Origin: Planctomycetaceae bacterium
GTDB taxonomy: Bacteria > Planctomycetota > Planctomycetia > Pirellulales > Pirellulaceae
Direction of reading: 5' to 3'
Assembly (NCBI GenBank): GCA_016794985.1
Contig: JAEUIQ010000008.1
Span: forward strand, 186,001 to 250,000
Length of the DNA stretch: 64,000 nucleotides
Part shown: positions 35,425 through 45,092 of the stretch, in pieces
Position numbering within the stretch: the first letter of the stretch is position 1
Layout of the letters: the number at the start of each line of letters is the position of its first letter
Translations under genes and position numbers: made by a program
The notes under the pieces: generated by a model
Told to the model about the DNA's origin: nothing
Seen by the model: only the letters and a program-made list of their open reading frames with translations
The model's database searches: none

Positions 35425-35471
35425 CGCAAAAAGGTCACGGCAGGTCGTTCCATCGTCTTGCCGTGACCTTT
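35425..35471 (-). terminator. Intrinsic terminator in the leader of the pab operon
   Basis: On the reverse strand AAAGGTCACGGCA (35471-35459) pairs with TGCCGTGACCTTT (35442-35430), a perfect 13-bp stem with a 16-base loop, followed by further T. No reverse-strand gene ends here: the nearest gene upstream on that strand lies beyond the forward-strand repeat lipoprotein. The position 210 bases before pabB suggests attenuation or premature termination. Confidence 0.7.
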
Positions 35472-35778
35472 ATCCTGAACGGGACTTCCTGAGGTCCCGC
35501 CCTCCCGGTCACATCTAGTATCGACCGGCTGGTGTTGAGAATCTGAATCCGGTCAACGAAAACTAAATGAAATCCCTGAAATTCGGCGTATTTCGTACCA
35601 TTATCGCGCGAAGTTGGGCTGACTTTACGGATTAGACGAGTGTACCCATTTGCGATATTACTTTCCTGAGATTAGGCTAGGCAGACGAGCTAATCATTGG
35701 ATAGTGTTGCCCCGTTCGTTAGCGCGAAGGGGGCAAATGGTGCGGAGAGTTTGTCCGGGTTCCAATTCCGAGGAAAAA
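35472..35778. other. Divergent upstream region of pab operon and repeat lipoprotein
   Basis: About 300 bases without a gene. It contains a second inverted repeat, GGGACTTC with GAGGTCCC near 35480-35500, just before the terminator in the reverse direction, so it could be an alternative structure. No leader peptide or known riboswitch core was recognised. AGGAAAAA at 35771 is the ribosome site of the lipoprotein gene. Confidence 0.35.
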
Positions 35779-37263
35779 ATGTTGAAGAGATTTCAATTGG
35801 GCGTGGGCTTGATCGGCCTTACCATTCTGTCCCCAGGTTGTCTGGAGCCGAGCGACGCCGAATTGCGAAAACGCAATGAAACGCTGCCTGCCAAAATGGA
35901 ATGGAAGAAGGCCGCCGAGGAACTACGCGGCTCCAAGAAAGAGAACAATCCTCAATCCGATGCGATGGTCGCCAGTCTCTCGGCGCAAGTCGCCTCCCTC
36001 CAAAAAGAAAACCAACGCCTCAAGTCGGAGTTGGAGCAGGCGAAGTCCGCTCAAGCCGCCGTCTCCAAAGCCGCGGAAGCTGCTGCCATCGAACGAGTCG
36101 TTGCGCTGGGCGGCAAGGTGACCACCGACTCTGACGGAATGGTTACGTTGGTTGATCTGTCGTTGGCCAAGTTTACTCCCGAAGATCTCGCGGTCTTGCA
36201 GTCGTTTTCGCGGATGAAACAAGTCAATTTGATGGGCGGCGAAGTCGGCACTCCGGCATTGGCAATGATTGCAAAGTGCCCGTCGATCGAACGCTTGGAT
36301 CTGCCCAAAACAGCCACCAACACCGAAGGTCTTAAGGAACTGGCCAAACTGCCGAAACTTGCGTACTTGGATTTGTTCCGTGCGGATGTTTTGGACGACA
36401 GTTTCGAAGTTCTAGCCCAAATGCCTAGCTTGGAACAGATTCGAGTTGGCCAAACGAAAATCGGCGATCCGGCATTGGCATTTCTCAAGGGTAATCAAAA
36501 AATCAAAGCCCTCGATTTGAGCGACTGCAACCGGGTTTCTGACGCCGGATTGGAATCGATTTCCGGCTGTTCTAGTTTGCAGTTTCTCAAGGTGTGGGGG
36601 CCACAAATCACCGACGTCGGCTTAGGGCATATCGGCAAACTGACCAACTTGCGAGTGCTGGGATTAAACGACACCCGGATCACAGATGCCGGCATGCCTA
36701 ACGTGGCGAAACTGACCAAACTTGCCGAATTGTATCTGGTTCGCACAAGGATTGGTGATCAGGGACTCAAGTCCGTCGAGGGCTTGGAGAACATCGTGCA
36801 TTTGCGTGTACGCGATACACAGTTAACGGATGCCGGTATTGGTTCTTTCGTCGGAATGAAGAAACTCAAGATTTTGGACCTTAGCGAGAACCGTTCGCCC
36901 GGGATCACGGACGCCAGTGGGGCAACGATTGCCAAGCTAACAAACTTGGAAGAATTGAACCTGTGGTCCACAAAGATCAGTCACAAGATGGTGGAAGAAC
37001 TGAGAAGCTTGCCAAAACTGCGCTGGTTAAACTTGGATCAAACGGAAGTGACCGATGATTTGCTCCCGGTTTTGGGTGGAATGACCAACTTGGCTTGGTT
37101 GCATCTGGGCTCGAACAATATCACCGAAAAGAACATATCGGAGTTGGAGAAGCTCGAAAAACTCAAGTACATCAGTCTAACCCATACGAAGATCGAAGAA
37201 GATGCGTTTTGGGATCTGGCGGATAAACTGGAAGCGAAAGGTTGCTTTGTCGATGGGCCTTAG
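35779..37263 (+). CDS. Leucine-rich-repeat lipoprotein
   Basis: 494 residues from ATG 35779, preceded by AGGA. The lipobox is LSPGC after a hydrophobic leader, so it is probably lipid-anchored. Residues about 60-110 form a coiled coil (SAQVASLQKENQRLKSELEQ). Then come roughly 14 repeats of about 24 residues, LxxLxxLxLxxTxIxDxGL, such as LTNLRVLGLNDTRITDAG. This is the cysteine-free, T/D-rich LRR type common in planctomycetes. It may be a protein-binding surface of the cell envelope. It is transcribed alone and is divergent from the pab operon. Confidence 0.85.
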   Translation: MLKRFQLGVGLIGLTILSPGCLEPSDAELRKRNETLPAKMEWKKAAEELRGSKKENNPQSDAMVASLSAQVASLQKENQRLKSELEQAKSAQAAVSKAAEAAAIERVVALGGKVTTDSDGMVTLVDLSLAKFTPEDLAVLQSFSRMKQVNLMGGEVGTPALAMIAKCPSIERLDLPKTATNTEGLKELAKLPKLAYLDLFRADVLDDSFEVLAQMPSLEQIRVGQTKIGDPALAFLKGNQKIKALDLSDCNRVSDAGLESISGCSSLQFLKVWGPQITDVGLGHIGKLTNLRVLGLNDTRITDAGMPNVAKLTKLAELYLVRTRIGDQGLKSVEGLENIVHLRVRDTQLTDAGIGSFVGMKKLKILDLSENRSPGITDASGATIAKLTNLEELNLWSTKISHKMVEELRSLPKLRWLNLDQTEVTDDLLPVLGGMTNLAWLHLGSNNITEKNISELEKLEKLKYISLTHTKIEEDAFWDLADKLEAKGCFVDGP

Positions 37264-37315
37264 TTCGGCGTCAGCCCAGCGCCCGCGGCGAGCATGATTT
37301 AGAGCTGGTGGAGCA

Positions 37316-37981
37316 TCAGGCGAGATCGCGAGTCGCGGGTTCCTCGGCGGCCGCGCTGTGGCGATGTCTCTGGCAGTCCAAAATTCCACTTTCAGTAACG
37401 ATGTAGTCCATGGGGACATCGTACTCCGGCTGATGCGGAACATCAGAAAAAATCTGTTCCTGAAATGCCAACGCAATGGCTAAGCTGTCGCGCCGGCGTT
37501 GGCCAAGGAGTTTATCGTAGTAGCCCTTGCCGTATCCCAGTCGATTCCCATGATGGTCGAACGCTAAGCCAGGTATCAAGAAGATATCGATTTGTTGTGG
37601 TTCGATGATCCGCTTGCCGGCTCGCAAATGTGTGGCAGGTTCTTGTAGTCCCCACTTTGAGGTCGCAAGTTCGGACCAATCTTGCAGATGAAAAAGATTC
37701 AAATGCTGTGGCAAGCAATACGGAATGGCGAGTTTGGGAATCAACGGGTCGGGAGCGAAGGGGCCAGTCTCGGATTTTGCCAAGAACAAATCTTGCAGGT
37801 AAGGCTGTGTGATCACTTCCGAAGTGATGTCGACGTAACAGCAAACCCAAGTTGGTTTCGTGCTTAGAAATCGTTCCCTCAGAAACTGCCAAATCGCCCG
37901 ACTTTTGCCGGCGCGATCGCTAGTGGCTTCGCGCCGCGATTGAGCGAGTTGTCGAAATTCGGATTTATTCAATCGTGACAT
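37316..37981 (-). CDS. 5-formyltetrahydrofolate cyclo-ligase family protein
   Basis: 221 residues. The C-terminal half carries the family motif DIFLIPGLAFDHHGNRLGYGKGYYDKLL, given here as PGLAFDHHGNRLGYGKGYYD, with the Gly/Tyr loop that binds folate and ATP. The N-terminal part is KSEFRQLAQSRREA. It converts 5-formyl-THF to methenyl-THF with ATP, salvaging a folate that inhibits C1 enzymes. It sits near the methanopterin operon but is not in it; about 145 bases separate it from the UbiA gene. Confidence 0.88.
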   Translation of the reverse strand: MSRLNKSEFRQLAQSRREATSDRAGKSRAIWQFLRERFLSTKPTWVCCYVDITSEVITQPYLQDLFLAKSETGPFAPDPLIPKLAIPYCLPQHLNLFHLQDWSELATSKWGLQEPATHLRAGKRIIEPQQIDIFLIPGLAFDHHGNRLGYGKGYYDKLLGQRRRDSLAIALAFQEQIFSDVPHQPEYDVPMDYIVTESGILDCQRHRHSAAAEEPATRDLA

Positions 37982-38125
37982 CGGGAACGGATTCGCTACT
38001 TCGTTTACGGCCTAGCCCAGAATTCTTGCGGCGACATTCCCCAAAGCCTCGTCGCAGATGAAGGCCCGCCAAGGCCCGTCGAGCATTCTTTCATCGGTCT
38101 GCTCAAATTCTAAATTTGACCAGAC

Positions 38126-39172
38126 TTATGTTGGCGGAATCGATGATCGCAGAAACTTGATTGGAATCGTCAGGGCGGCCACGGCGAGCGCCACTTGCCA
38201 CTCCTGTGGATTAGCGTAAAGACAGATGGCTCCATTGAGAAGTACCAAACTGCCCAATGCCGAGATGATTGCCGCTCGGACCGATTTCTCCGTACCCAGG
38301 AGCGCGCCATTGATTGCTTTTCGCAGCACACTGTACGACAACAGAGTCATTGCCAATGGCCACCAGATTTCAAACTTTTGCCAAGATCCGATCGCCGCCC
38401 GCCCCACGGGGCGATTGGGCAACCAAACCAATCCGAAAGCTAACAAAGCCAAGCCGAGCGATAGAAAGAACAGTCCCAGGTACAAGTGCCATCGCTTGGG
38501 CCCACTCGATTCACTACGCGCATACCAAGTGATTCCGGTCACGTAGCAGGTCATCGCCAAAGCGCACAGCCAAACGTCGGTTGTCCAATGCGACCACGGC
38601 CCTGTGACGTTTGGCGTTTCTTCGACTGATGAAACAACGGTTAACGCGGGCAGACTGGCCCCAAGCAATAGGTTCCAACCACGACAGCTACCCATCAAGA
38701 ACGGAGCAATAAAACTTCTTTTCAACGGACCATCGTACAGCCAAATGGACGTTAACAAAGCTGCCATGATTACCAGACTCCACGACCAAGGTGGCAGCAA
38801 AAAGGCCGCCTCGGTTCCGAGCGTGAAACCAGGCACCACATAAGTGTGGAACAACCATCCCGCAACAGCTGTCCCAACGACTGCAACTGCGACCAAGAGT
38901 CCCAGGATCTGCCGCGCTGTTCGAACTGAAATGGCACCGGTCACCAAAGGACGCTTCGGATTATGGATCCGATCTTCGTCCAAGTCGTTGAGGTCATTCA
39001 ATACCATGCCAAACGAATACAAACAAACACTTGCCACGCTCAAGGCCACCAAGGGAGGCCAATCGGCTACGGAGCCTTGGGCCAACATGTAACCCGCCGC
39101 AATATCGGCCACGGCCGTGGGCGTGTTCGAAAAACGCACCAGTCGTAACAGTCCCAATAATGTTTGGTTCAT
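38126..39172 (-). CDS. UbiA-family prenyltransferase
   Basis: 348 residues with about eight membrane segments. The first Asp-rich motif is NDLNDLDEDRIHNPKRP near residue 59, the prenyl-diphosphate/Mg site of UbiA proteins. The second conserved loop is YDGPLKR near 145, shorter in acidic residues than in UbiA itself. Family members attach prenyl chains to aromatic or other acceptors. The ATG overlaps the glycosyltransferase stop by four bases. The acceptor is unknown; the operon gives no quinone context. Confidence 0.83.
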   Translation of the reverse strand: MNQTLLGLLRLVRFSNTPTAVADIAAGYMLAQGSVADWPPLVALSVASVCLYSFGMVLNDLNDLDEDRIHNPKRPLVTGAISVRTARQILGLLVAVAVVGTAVAGWLFHTYVVPGFTLGTEAAFLLPPWSWSLVIMAALLTSIWLYDGPLKRSFIAPFLMGSCRGWNLLLGASLPALTVVSSVEETPNVTGPWSHWTTDVWLCALAMTCYVTGITWYARSESSGPKRWHLYLGLFFLSLGLALLAFGLVWLPNRPVGRAAIGSWQKFEIWWPLAMTLLSYSVLRKAINGALLGTEKSVRAAIISALGSLVLLNGAICLYANPQEWQVALAVAALTIPIKFLRSSIPPT

Positions 39173-40524
39173 GCGGATTCCGTTCTGCTCTCAAACTTGG
39201 TCTCATGCGAATAAACTTGATAATCAAGTCGCTGGATGTTCGTGGGAGTATGGATTCGATACATGATTCCCCGCCAATTCACTTTCCGAGTCACCAATGC
39301 TCGCACGGCGGCGATTGGATAGATAACTTGGGTCAAGATCAAGCCGACACCGACCCAACAGACGGTCTTGAGCTTGAACCGAGGAGTTTCCGAGCGGGAT
39401 TGGTCACTATATTCCAAGGCTCCAAGGCAGGTGTCGGCGGTGCGTTGTAACAGCCACCACACCGCCACATAATACAGTTGGTACACAAGGAAAGCGAGCA
39501 ATACGAATCCAACCAACCATCCGTTGCCGCTCAAAACGCCGGTGCTCAACAGAAATGCAAACAACAGATAAATAACACCGAGGGTCCCGGCATGAAGTAG
39601 CGTCATTAGAAAACTAGGATGATACAATCTCATGTCCAGCAATTGACGCGAAATCCATCGCATCGTCGACCAAACCGACGCCGACTCGTAGGCTTGAACC
39701 AAGACCCCCGGGGCGGTCACGACGCGGTGACCTGCCCTCTCGACGAACGTGCGCACCTGTGTATCTTCGAACAACGATGATTCCCACGATTCTAACAGAC
39801 CGCAAGTGCGCAGGGTCTGGCTGCGAATGGCCCAACTACCTCCCCACACCACGCGAAAAGCATGCATTTGCGGCAATGATCCCAGGTTCCAAAAGTAGCG
39901 GACGATCGCTCCGAGGCACAACTCGTTCACGGCACCTGATTTGTTGGCGGCGCCCATCGAGGCGAATTGCCTAGTCATTGGAATGCCGTTGTACCAACGA
40001 TGACCGGTCGTGACCGCAATGTCCGATTGGGGTTGATGATTCGCCATCGGGCTAAGCAGGCGGACCAGCCAATCGTTCGAGACCAGTCCATCTCCGTCCG
40101 CAAATGCGAAGAAACGCGGTGGCGCAGAACCGGCCAACAATCGTCGCGCGACCTGTGACAGCCCCAGACACTTCAAACTGCAACGATCCGAGTTCAAATC
40201 TAGGACGTGCAGCGTCCAGCGGTGCGAAAACTCTGTCGGCAACGCTCGAATCACGCTCACGGCAGGGTCTCGTTCCGAATCGACCACCCAGTGCACATGA
40301 TAACTCATGTGACTTTGCTTCAAATGCGCTACCAAGTTTTGGCGCAGGTTCGCGTCGGCGCCCCGCAATGCCATGATCACGGCGCATGACTCTGACGCTG
40401 GCAACGATTCCAGCTGCAATGGTGGTCGCATGAACCGACAGTAAACCGCGACGACCACCGCTTGAATCAAAGCAAAGATCGCCAGCAACCCCGCGAAAAC
40501 GAATGCTAATAGCGTGACGATCAT
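39169..40524 (-). CDS. Membrane glycosyltransferase, family 2 type
   Basis: 451 residues. An N-terminal helix anchors a GT-A domain: SCAVIMALRGADANLRQNL, VHWVVDSERD, FFAFADGDGLVSNDWL (the DxD-like site) and LFEDTQVRTFVERAGHRV. Three or four hydrophobic segments follow from about residue 310 to 410. RQLLDMRLYHPSF takes the QxxRW-like place of processive enzymes. Likely substrates are a sugar nucleotide and a lipid, as in hpnI/ceramide glucosyltransferases. It is joined to the UbiA gene by a four-base overlap and follows the unknown 717-residue protein by 8 bases. Confidence 0.8.
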   Translation of the reverse strand: MIVTLLAFVFAGLLAIFALIQAVVVAVYCRFMRPPLQLESLPASESCAVIMALRGADANLRQNLVAHLKQSHMSYHVHWVVDSERDPAVSVIRALPTEFSHRWTLHVLDLNSDRCSLKCLGLSQVARRLLAGSAPPRFFAFADGDGLVSNDWLVRLLSPMANHQPQSDIAVTTGHRWYNGIPMTRQFASMGAANKSGAVNELCLGAIVRYFWNLGSLPQMHAFRVVWGGSWAIRSQTLRTCGLLESWESSLFEDTQVRTFVERAGHRVVTAPGVLVQAYESASVWSTMRWISRQLLDMRLYHPSFLMTLLHAGTLGVIYLLFAFLLSTGVLSGNGWLVGFVLLAFLVYQLYYVAVWWLLQRTADTCLGALEYSDQSRSETPRFKLKTVCWVGVGLILTQVIYPIAAVRALVTRKVNWRGIMYRIHTPTNIQRLDYQVYSHETKFESRTESA

Positions 40525-40532
40525 GGGTTCGC

Positions 40533-42683
40533 TTATCGGCGTTGAATGAAGCTACTAGCGTACGATCTTACTTCCATGCCGTTCAGTACATGGACCAAGC
40601 GGAGTTGTTGCACGGTTGAATCGCTATACTGACCTAATGGTACGTGAACCAAGCGTTTGCCGTACAGTTTGGCGATTCGCTTCCAGGAGTAACCCGGCGC
40701 CAACGGACTGAGAATTGCCACATGACGTTGCGTCGCAAATCGGCAGGCTGCGGCAATCAACCGTTCTTCCAGGGTCGTTGTGAAGTCGAACATCGGCTCA
40801 CGCCAAATCTCTGGAATTCGGCGGGGTGGAAAGAGGAACATGGCGCCACCATAAGTGGCACTGCAAATACCAGGACCAACCGGGTTTTTTTTGAAGTCCG
40901 TGGCATAGAAGGCCAGCGTTGACTCGTTCCCATGCTCGGCAAACCATGTTGTCCGCCAAGTGTAGTCGCGCGGATCGGCCGGAGTATCGAACAGCATGAC
41001 CGCGGCGTCCATGCCGCTCCGAATTTGCGGATTTATTTTTACATACAAATCGCCGTCATACCAATGTCGCAACGTCTCGCGAATGTCGATCCCGTCCATC
41101 ACGCTGCTGGTAAACTTCTCACTCTTGACTGCATCGGCACCCATGATCTGTTTCGCTCGACTGAAGACTGCCGACCGAAATTGTTCGATGCGAGCGTCTT
41201 CGGGCGGATAGCTGCACTGATAACCCGGATCCCAGCGTTCGAGCCAACGTTTCTGGTCCTTCGGTCGTGGCCGATGCGGTCGCAGCTCCAAATGCCGCCA
41301 CACGAGCGGTACACCCGACAAACGATTGACAGCGCCCACAATTTCGTCCGTAGGTAGTTCCAACTGTCCAAGTCCCATCTTTACCAGCGGAAGAGGTTCT
41401 TTGGAATCTTGGTTAGTACCAGAGTTGGCACTGGGATCGCGCGAATCATCGCTCGCGCTATCCGAAGCGTTCGGTTCCGGGTCGTCGTACTCGCTGTATT
41501 CTTTCGTGGCAACGCCCGCTTCGAGTCGGTCCATTCGATCCGGGACGTATCGTTTTGCGGTGTTAAGAACATAATAGGCGTAGGTGTCCCCGGCGATTTG
41601 CTGCGCTGCTTGAACGATGTGAATGAGGTCTGGGGTCAGACGCCGCTCCATAAGTGTCAAGTTGCGGATGTACTGCAAACATTGACGCAGCAAGAGCGGA
41701 GTAATCTTGCGAGCCGAAGTGCCAAGTCGTCTTTGGTAGACGGCTCGGGCGGTTAGCAACAATCGCTTGACGCCATCAATGCTCAACTCCGAATCATCGC
41801 CCAGGGTCATGCGAGCGTGTTCGTAGAGCGCTGTTGTGAACGGGAGTTCTCCGAACAAAAAGTACAAAGACCGCAAACGCACGCCATAGACTTTAGGAGT
41901 TTCGGTCCATTCATTCTGCGGTGGGTTGGGGTCCGGTTGAAAATAGGCTTCGCGAATCCAGGGCCAGTCGTGAAAATCACAGACCAATAAAATGTTTTTG
42001 AAATCGATCGACAGTTGCCGCAATTGGTAGGCCATGTAACGAATGCGCGCGATCCGTTGCGGGTTCGTGGGCCGTTCGATATGCGGCAACATCGCAGCAG
42101 CGAATCTTTCAATCGAGACCCGTTTCAAACAGTAGGGATCCGCCGACTGTTGTTGATACGCTTCGTAGCGATTCGTTTCCAAGTCAATAAAGAAACGGGG
42201 AATGTGTTCCCCGATCGCGGTGCGAATGGCCGCAATCGTGGGCTGGCAGGGGTCGATGGGCACGTAGCTCGCGTTGAGGTCCACTTCCCAATCGTCAGAC
42301 TCCTCCGCGGGAAGGGCATCCTCCGGTTCGCCGGTTGGGTCTGCTGCATAGTCCGATTCGGCTGGCTCAAACAGCGGGTCGGCCTCCGATTTCCAGGGCT
42401 CTCCGCCTTCGTCGTCATGGTCATGTTCGTGGTCATGCGGCTCATCCCATGCCGGAACATATTCATGAAAGGGTTGGATCACGACGGCAGGAGTTGGCAG
42501 ATTCAACACCGCGTCTTCAACCGATTTTTGAAACGAGGCCGGTAATGGAATCGCGACCGCATCGAAGTTGCCTTGCAACATCAAACGTCGTACTTCCCAA
42601 GCGAAGTCGCCACTACCATGGACGATGGGAAAGACGCTGACTCGCGGACCAATTTTCAACAAAGCGGGATGGTTCCAGGCCAT
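40533..42683 (-). CDS. Uncharacterised 716-residue protein
   Basis: Start at ATG 42683 (MAWNHPALLKIGPRVSVFP). No signal peptide or membrane helix is present. Two acidic, low-complexity inserts (about 95-140, HDHEHDHDDEGG; about 400-430, DSASDDSRDPS) split three folded regions. The N-terminal part (IVHGSGDFAWEVRRLMLQ) is loosely reminiscent of DUF5682-type proteins that start with a similar phrase, but I would not assign it. The C-terminal part has GGAMFLFPPRRIPEI. It lies in an operon with a zinc-ribbon protein, GT2 and UbiA genes. Confidence 0.6.
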   Translation of the reverse strand: MAWNHPALLKIGPRVSVFPIVHGSGDFAWEVRRLMLQGNFDAVAIPLPASFQKSVEDAVLNLPTPAVVIQPFHEYVPAWDEPHDHEHDHDDEGGEPWKSEADPLFEPAESDYAADPTGEPEDALPAEESDDWEVDLNASYVPIDPCQPTIAAIRTAIGEHIPRFFIDLETNRYEAYQQQSADPYCLKRVSIERFAAAMLPHIERPTNPQRIARIRYMAYQLRQLSIDFKNILLVCDFHDWPWIREAYFQPDPNPPQNEWTETPKVYGVRLRSLYFLFGELPFTTALYEHARMTLGDDSELSIDGVKRLLLTARAVYQRRLGTSARKITPLLLRQCLQYIRNLTLMERRLTPDLIHIVQAAQQIAGDTYAYYVLNTAKRYVPDRMDRLEAGVATKEYSEYDDPEPNASDSASDDSRDPSANSGTNQDSKEPLPLVKMGLGQLELPTDEIVGAVNRLSGVPLVWRHLELRPHRPRPKDQKRWLERWDPGYQCSYPPEDARIEQFRSAVFSRAKQIMGADAVKSEKFTSSVMDGIDIRETLRHWYDGDLYVKINPQIRSGMDAAVMLFDTPADPRDYTWRTTWFAEHGNESTLAFYATDFKKNPVGPGICSATYGGAMFLFPPRRIPEIWREPMFDFTTTLEERLIAAACRFATQRHVAILSPLAPGYSWKRIAKLYGKRLVHVPLGQYSDSTVQQLRLVHVLNGMEVRSYASSFIQRR

Positions 42684-42844
42684 TTTCGTCCGTTTCCGAG
42701 TTCGCGCTTGCACTCATTCTGGTCGCATTCCAACCGTAGGGCTGCTTTCGCAGTTGGGTTTGTCCGAGCGGGCAAGCGATTTGAGAGACCGAACCCAGCG
42801 GAACTCGTGACAACCACGCAATCGTAGTTCGACCCAGTACTAGT

Positions 42845-43894
42845 CTAGCTTTTCGATTCCGATTGAACAGTCGCGGTTTGCAGCAATTGGGCTGCTGCTT
42901 CGGGTGTCAACAAAGATTGCAAGGGGCGATAGGGGGCCCAGCCCATGATGCGGCGTTTTTGTTCCGGGACTGGACCGCCGTCATGATGACAGATCGGACA
43001 GCATGCGACGGACGGTGTCACGGTCGCGCCACATTGATTGCAATGCGCCAACAGCCACCAATCCACTCCATCTGAAAATCCCGCTGGGATGTACTCTGTT
43101 TCCAAATTCAACCCAAGTTCGAGCGCCCGAGCCACCGCGGCACAGAACGGATGCCACCCCGTTAGGGATCGCCCGATTTCCCGTGCACCACACAAATCGG
43201 CTTGTTTAACGGCAGCGAGAAACACTTGCATCCTGCCGAGAGACCACTTGACCATCGCACCTTTAGAAAACCAAATCGCTTGCCACAGTCCCATTGGCGA
43301 GGCCGAACCAGCGAACTGCCGCAACGGATCATGAGCAAACAAGTCTCGGGCGATCTCTTCGAGGAGGCGTTGATTGTTCGCCCCATTCAGTGGCGTCGAA
43401 CCGAAACGCGACAAGGGCTTGGATTCGTGGCAAAGCGAGCGAGTTTGCACGCTCAAATCATGCAAATTGCCCAACACAAGCACTTGGCAACATCCGCCAA
43501 GCGACATCGAGACTGATTCGACGTTGGTTGTAAGTCGCGGAATATTCGCGGGACACTTGCCGCAGGCTTCCTTCACGGTGGCAACCCCTCCAAATCCCTG
43601 CGTCGCTTCCACGATTGAAAAGGCCAACGCTTGCTCTCGTAGATTGCCGGGGACTCGTAAATCGTCCGACCGCAGCACAGCCCAATCTTCGAAAATGTTT
43701 CCGGCAGCAGCGGCTTCGCTGAAAGCCTCCAACGGCTTCAAGCATTGTTGGACTGCGATTGGAGAGCGCGGCGTGCGGTACGAATTGGCAAAGTGGGTCA
43801 AGGGAACGCACGACTGCACGAGACGCCACACGACCATGGCGGGAGTGTGGCCCAGCCAACGACATCGATAGCTGCTACTTTGGGCGTTGGACAT
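42845..43894 (-). CDS. Uncharacterised zinc-ribbon protein
   Basis: 349 residues, soluble. Near the C-terminus CNQCG and CCPICHHDGG form a zinc ribbon (about residues 288-310). A second pair, CGKCP, lies near residue 138. The rest matches no family I know. It sits 161 bases upstream of the 716-residue protein on the same strand and 47 downstream of the lipoprotein gene, so it shares their transcript. The ribbon could bind nucleic acid or protein. No enzymatic motif is seen. Confidence 0.6.
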   Translation of the reverse strand: MSNAQSSSYRCRWLGHTPAMVVWRLVQSCVPLTHFANSYRTPRSPIAVQQCLKPLEAFSEAAAAGNIFEDWAVLRSDDLRVPGNLREQALAFSIVEATQGFGGVATVKEACGKCPANIPRLTTNVESVSMSLGGCCQVLVLGNLHDLSVQTRSLCHESKPLSRFGSTPLNGANNQRLLEEIARDLFAHDPLRQFAGSASPMGLWQAIWFSKGAMVKWSLGRMQVFLAAVKQADLCGAREIGRSLTGWHPFCAAVARALELGLNLETEYIPAGFSDGVDWWLLAHCNQCGATVTPSVACCPICHHDGGPVPEQKRRIMGWAPYRPLQSLLTPEAAAQLLQTATVQSESKS

Positions 43895-43941
43895 TGGTTT
43901 CGATGTGGCCCGTTAAACGGTGCGATGGGTCGCTGGGACTT

Positions 43942-44622
43942 CTAGCCCTTTTGGAGTCGCTGTTGGATATTGCGCAACATCTTTTGCTCCAATTCGATAT
44001 CGCGTCCAATTGAAAACCAATTCAACTTGGAGTCATCTTGAAACGGTGCGGCCGAGTTCTGAAGCGAGTCCATCGCTTGATCGTGTCGCGGCAATCCGCT
44101 GGTGACCACCGAATGATCTGGGGGATGGCGATCTTCCAGTTCTTTGTAAACCTTGACATCGATCAAGTAACCTTGGCCGTTGGGAATCACGCGAACCTTA
44201 GCCCACCGCCGAATCGTCTGCAGGGTTCCCAATCGCCGCTCTTCCAAAGTCGCGGCATCACGGCGCCAGGGCTCGAAAACAGTCGCGCCGATCTTGGGTT
44301 GTGTTTCGATCCAGCCTTCCATCAGCACATTGTCGGTCAGAGCGATTCGTTGTTCCCGACGGATCTGAAAATAGTCGTCGACTTCATCAGAGACTTGATC
44401 CATGGCAAAATCCCGGTCACAGGCGGGGGCATACAAGGGATTGGCCAACTCCGGATATTGACTGGCGTTTTTCTCTTCTTGTCGCAAACTCCATAACTTG
44501 CATCCGCCGCCGGCAGCAAGCATTAAACATACAAAAAGGAGCCCCCCCAACCAGCGAAATCCTGGCGTCAAATCGCGAAACCAGATTCTATCAGCGAATT
44601 TACTAACCGATCGAATTACCAC
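43942..44622 (-). CDS. Putative lipoprotein of unknown function
   Basis: 226 residues from GTG 44622. A hydrophobic leader (GGLLFVCLMLAAGGGC) ends in a lipobox-like GGGC near residue 41. The mature part has a helical, charged C-terminus (IELEQKMLRNIQQRLQKG) and a central phrase VRVIPNGQGYLIDVKVYKELED with a beta-rich look. No family was recognised. It is the first gene of the operon that continues through the zinc-ribbon protein, the 716-residue protein, GT2 and UbiA. Confidence 0.6.
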   Translation of the reverse strand: MVIRSVSKFADRIWFRDLTPGFRWLGGLLFVCLMLAAGGGCKLWSLRQEEKNASQYPELANPLYAPACDRDFAMDQVSDEVDDYFQIRREQRIALTDNVLMEGWIETQPKIGATVFEPWRRDAATLEERRLGTLQTIRRWAKVRVIPNGQGYLIDVKVYKELEDRHPPDHSVVTSGLPRHDQAMDSLQNSAAPFQDDSKLNWFSIGRDIELEQKMLRNIQQRLQKG

Positions 44623-44943
44623 TTGAGAGCCTCAACGTCATTTGCGGGGGCCGCCCTAAACCAAAAAACAAGAGCCTTTCAAGCCACGTCAGGCCGGGAA
44701 TAATCCCAATTGGTGGCGGGCGCCCATCCACCGAGGTTGTTTCGGGCCCATTTAAGCCATTTTCGGACTTGAGAAACTGGTCACGACATCGCCGCCGCTC
44801 TCTGATAGCAGTTCTTGGGATTCCGCTCAAGACAGATTGCACATCGAATTCGGGAGAGGGCGTAAGCGGGATTGGGCTTTTTGCAGAGGAGTCTGCAGTA
44901 GAGCGAGCTCGCAAGAGTTCACGCCACCACTGGCTTCACGCCA

Positions 44944-45090
44944 CCATTGGCTTCACGCCAATGGGGCGCTGACTGGCAGCTACCGGCCAGCAACAGAACA
45001 AGCTCTGAGGGTATTGGGCCGTAGGACCGACTTTGCTTCAGACATGTCCGCAAGTAGGCCGAGCGGGATTCATCTTGGGTACGGAGCCGC
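44944..45090 (+). repeat. Intergenic repeat unit, copy 1
   Basis: It begins with the hairpin CCATTGGC-TTCAC-GCCAATGG (44944-44964), then GCGCTGACTGG, a variable spacer, CCGTAGGACCGACTTTGCTT, and ends with CATCTTGGGTACGGA. The same order is found at 45093 and at 47906. Confidence 0.75.
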
Positions 45091-45092
45091 CA

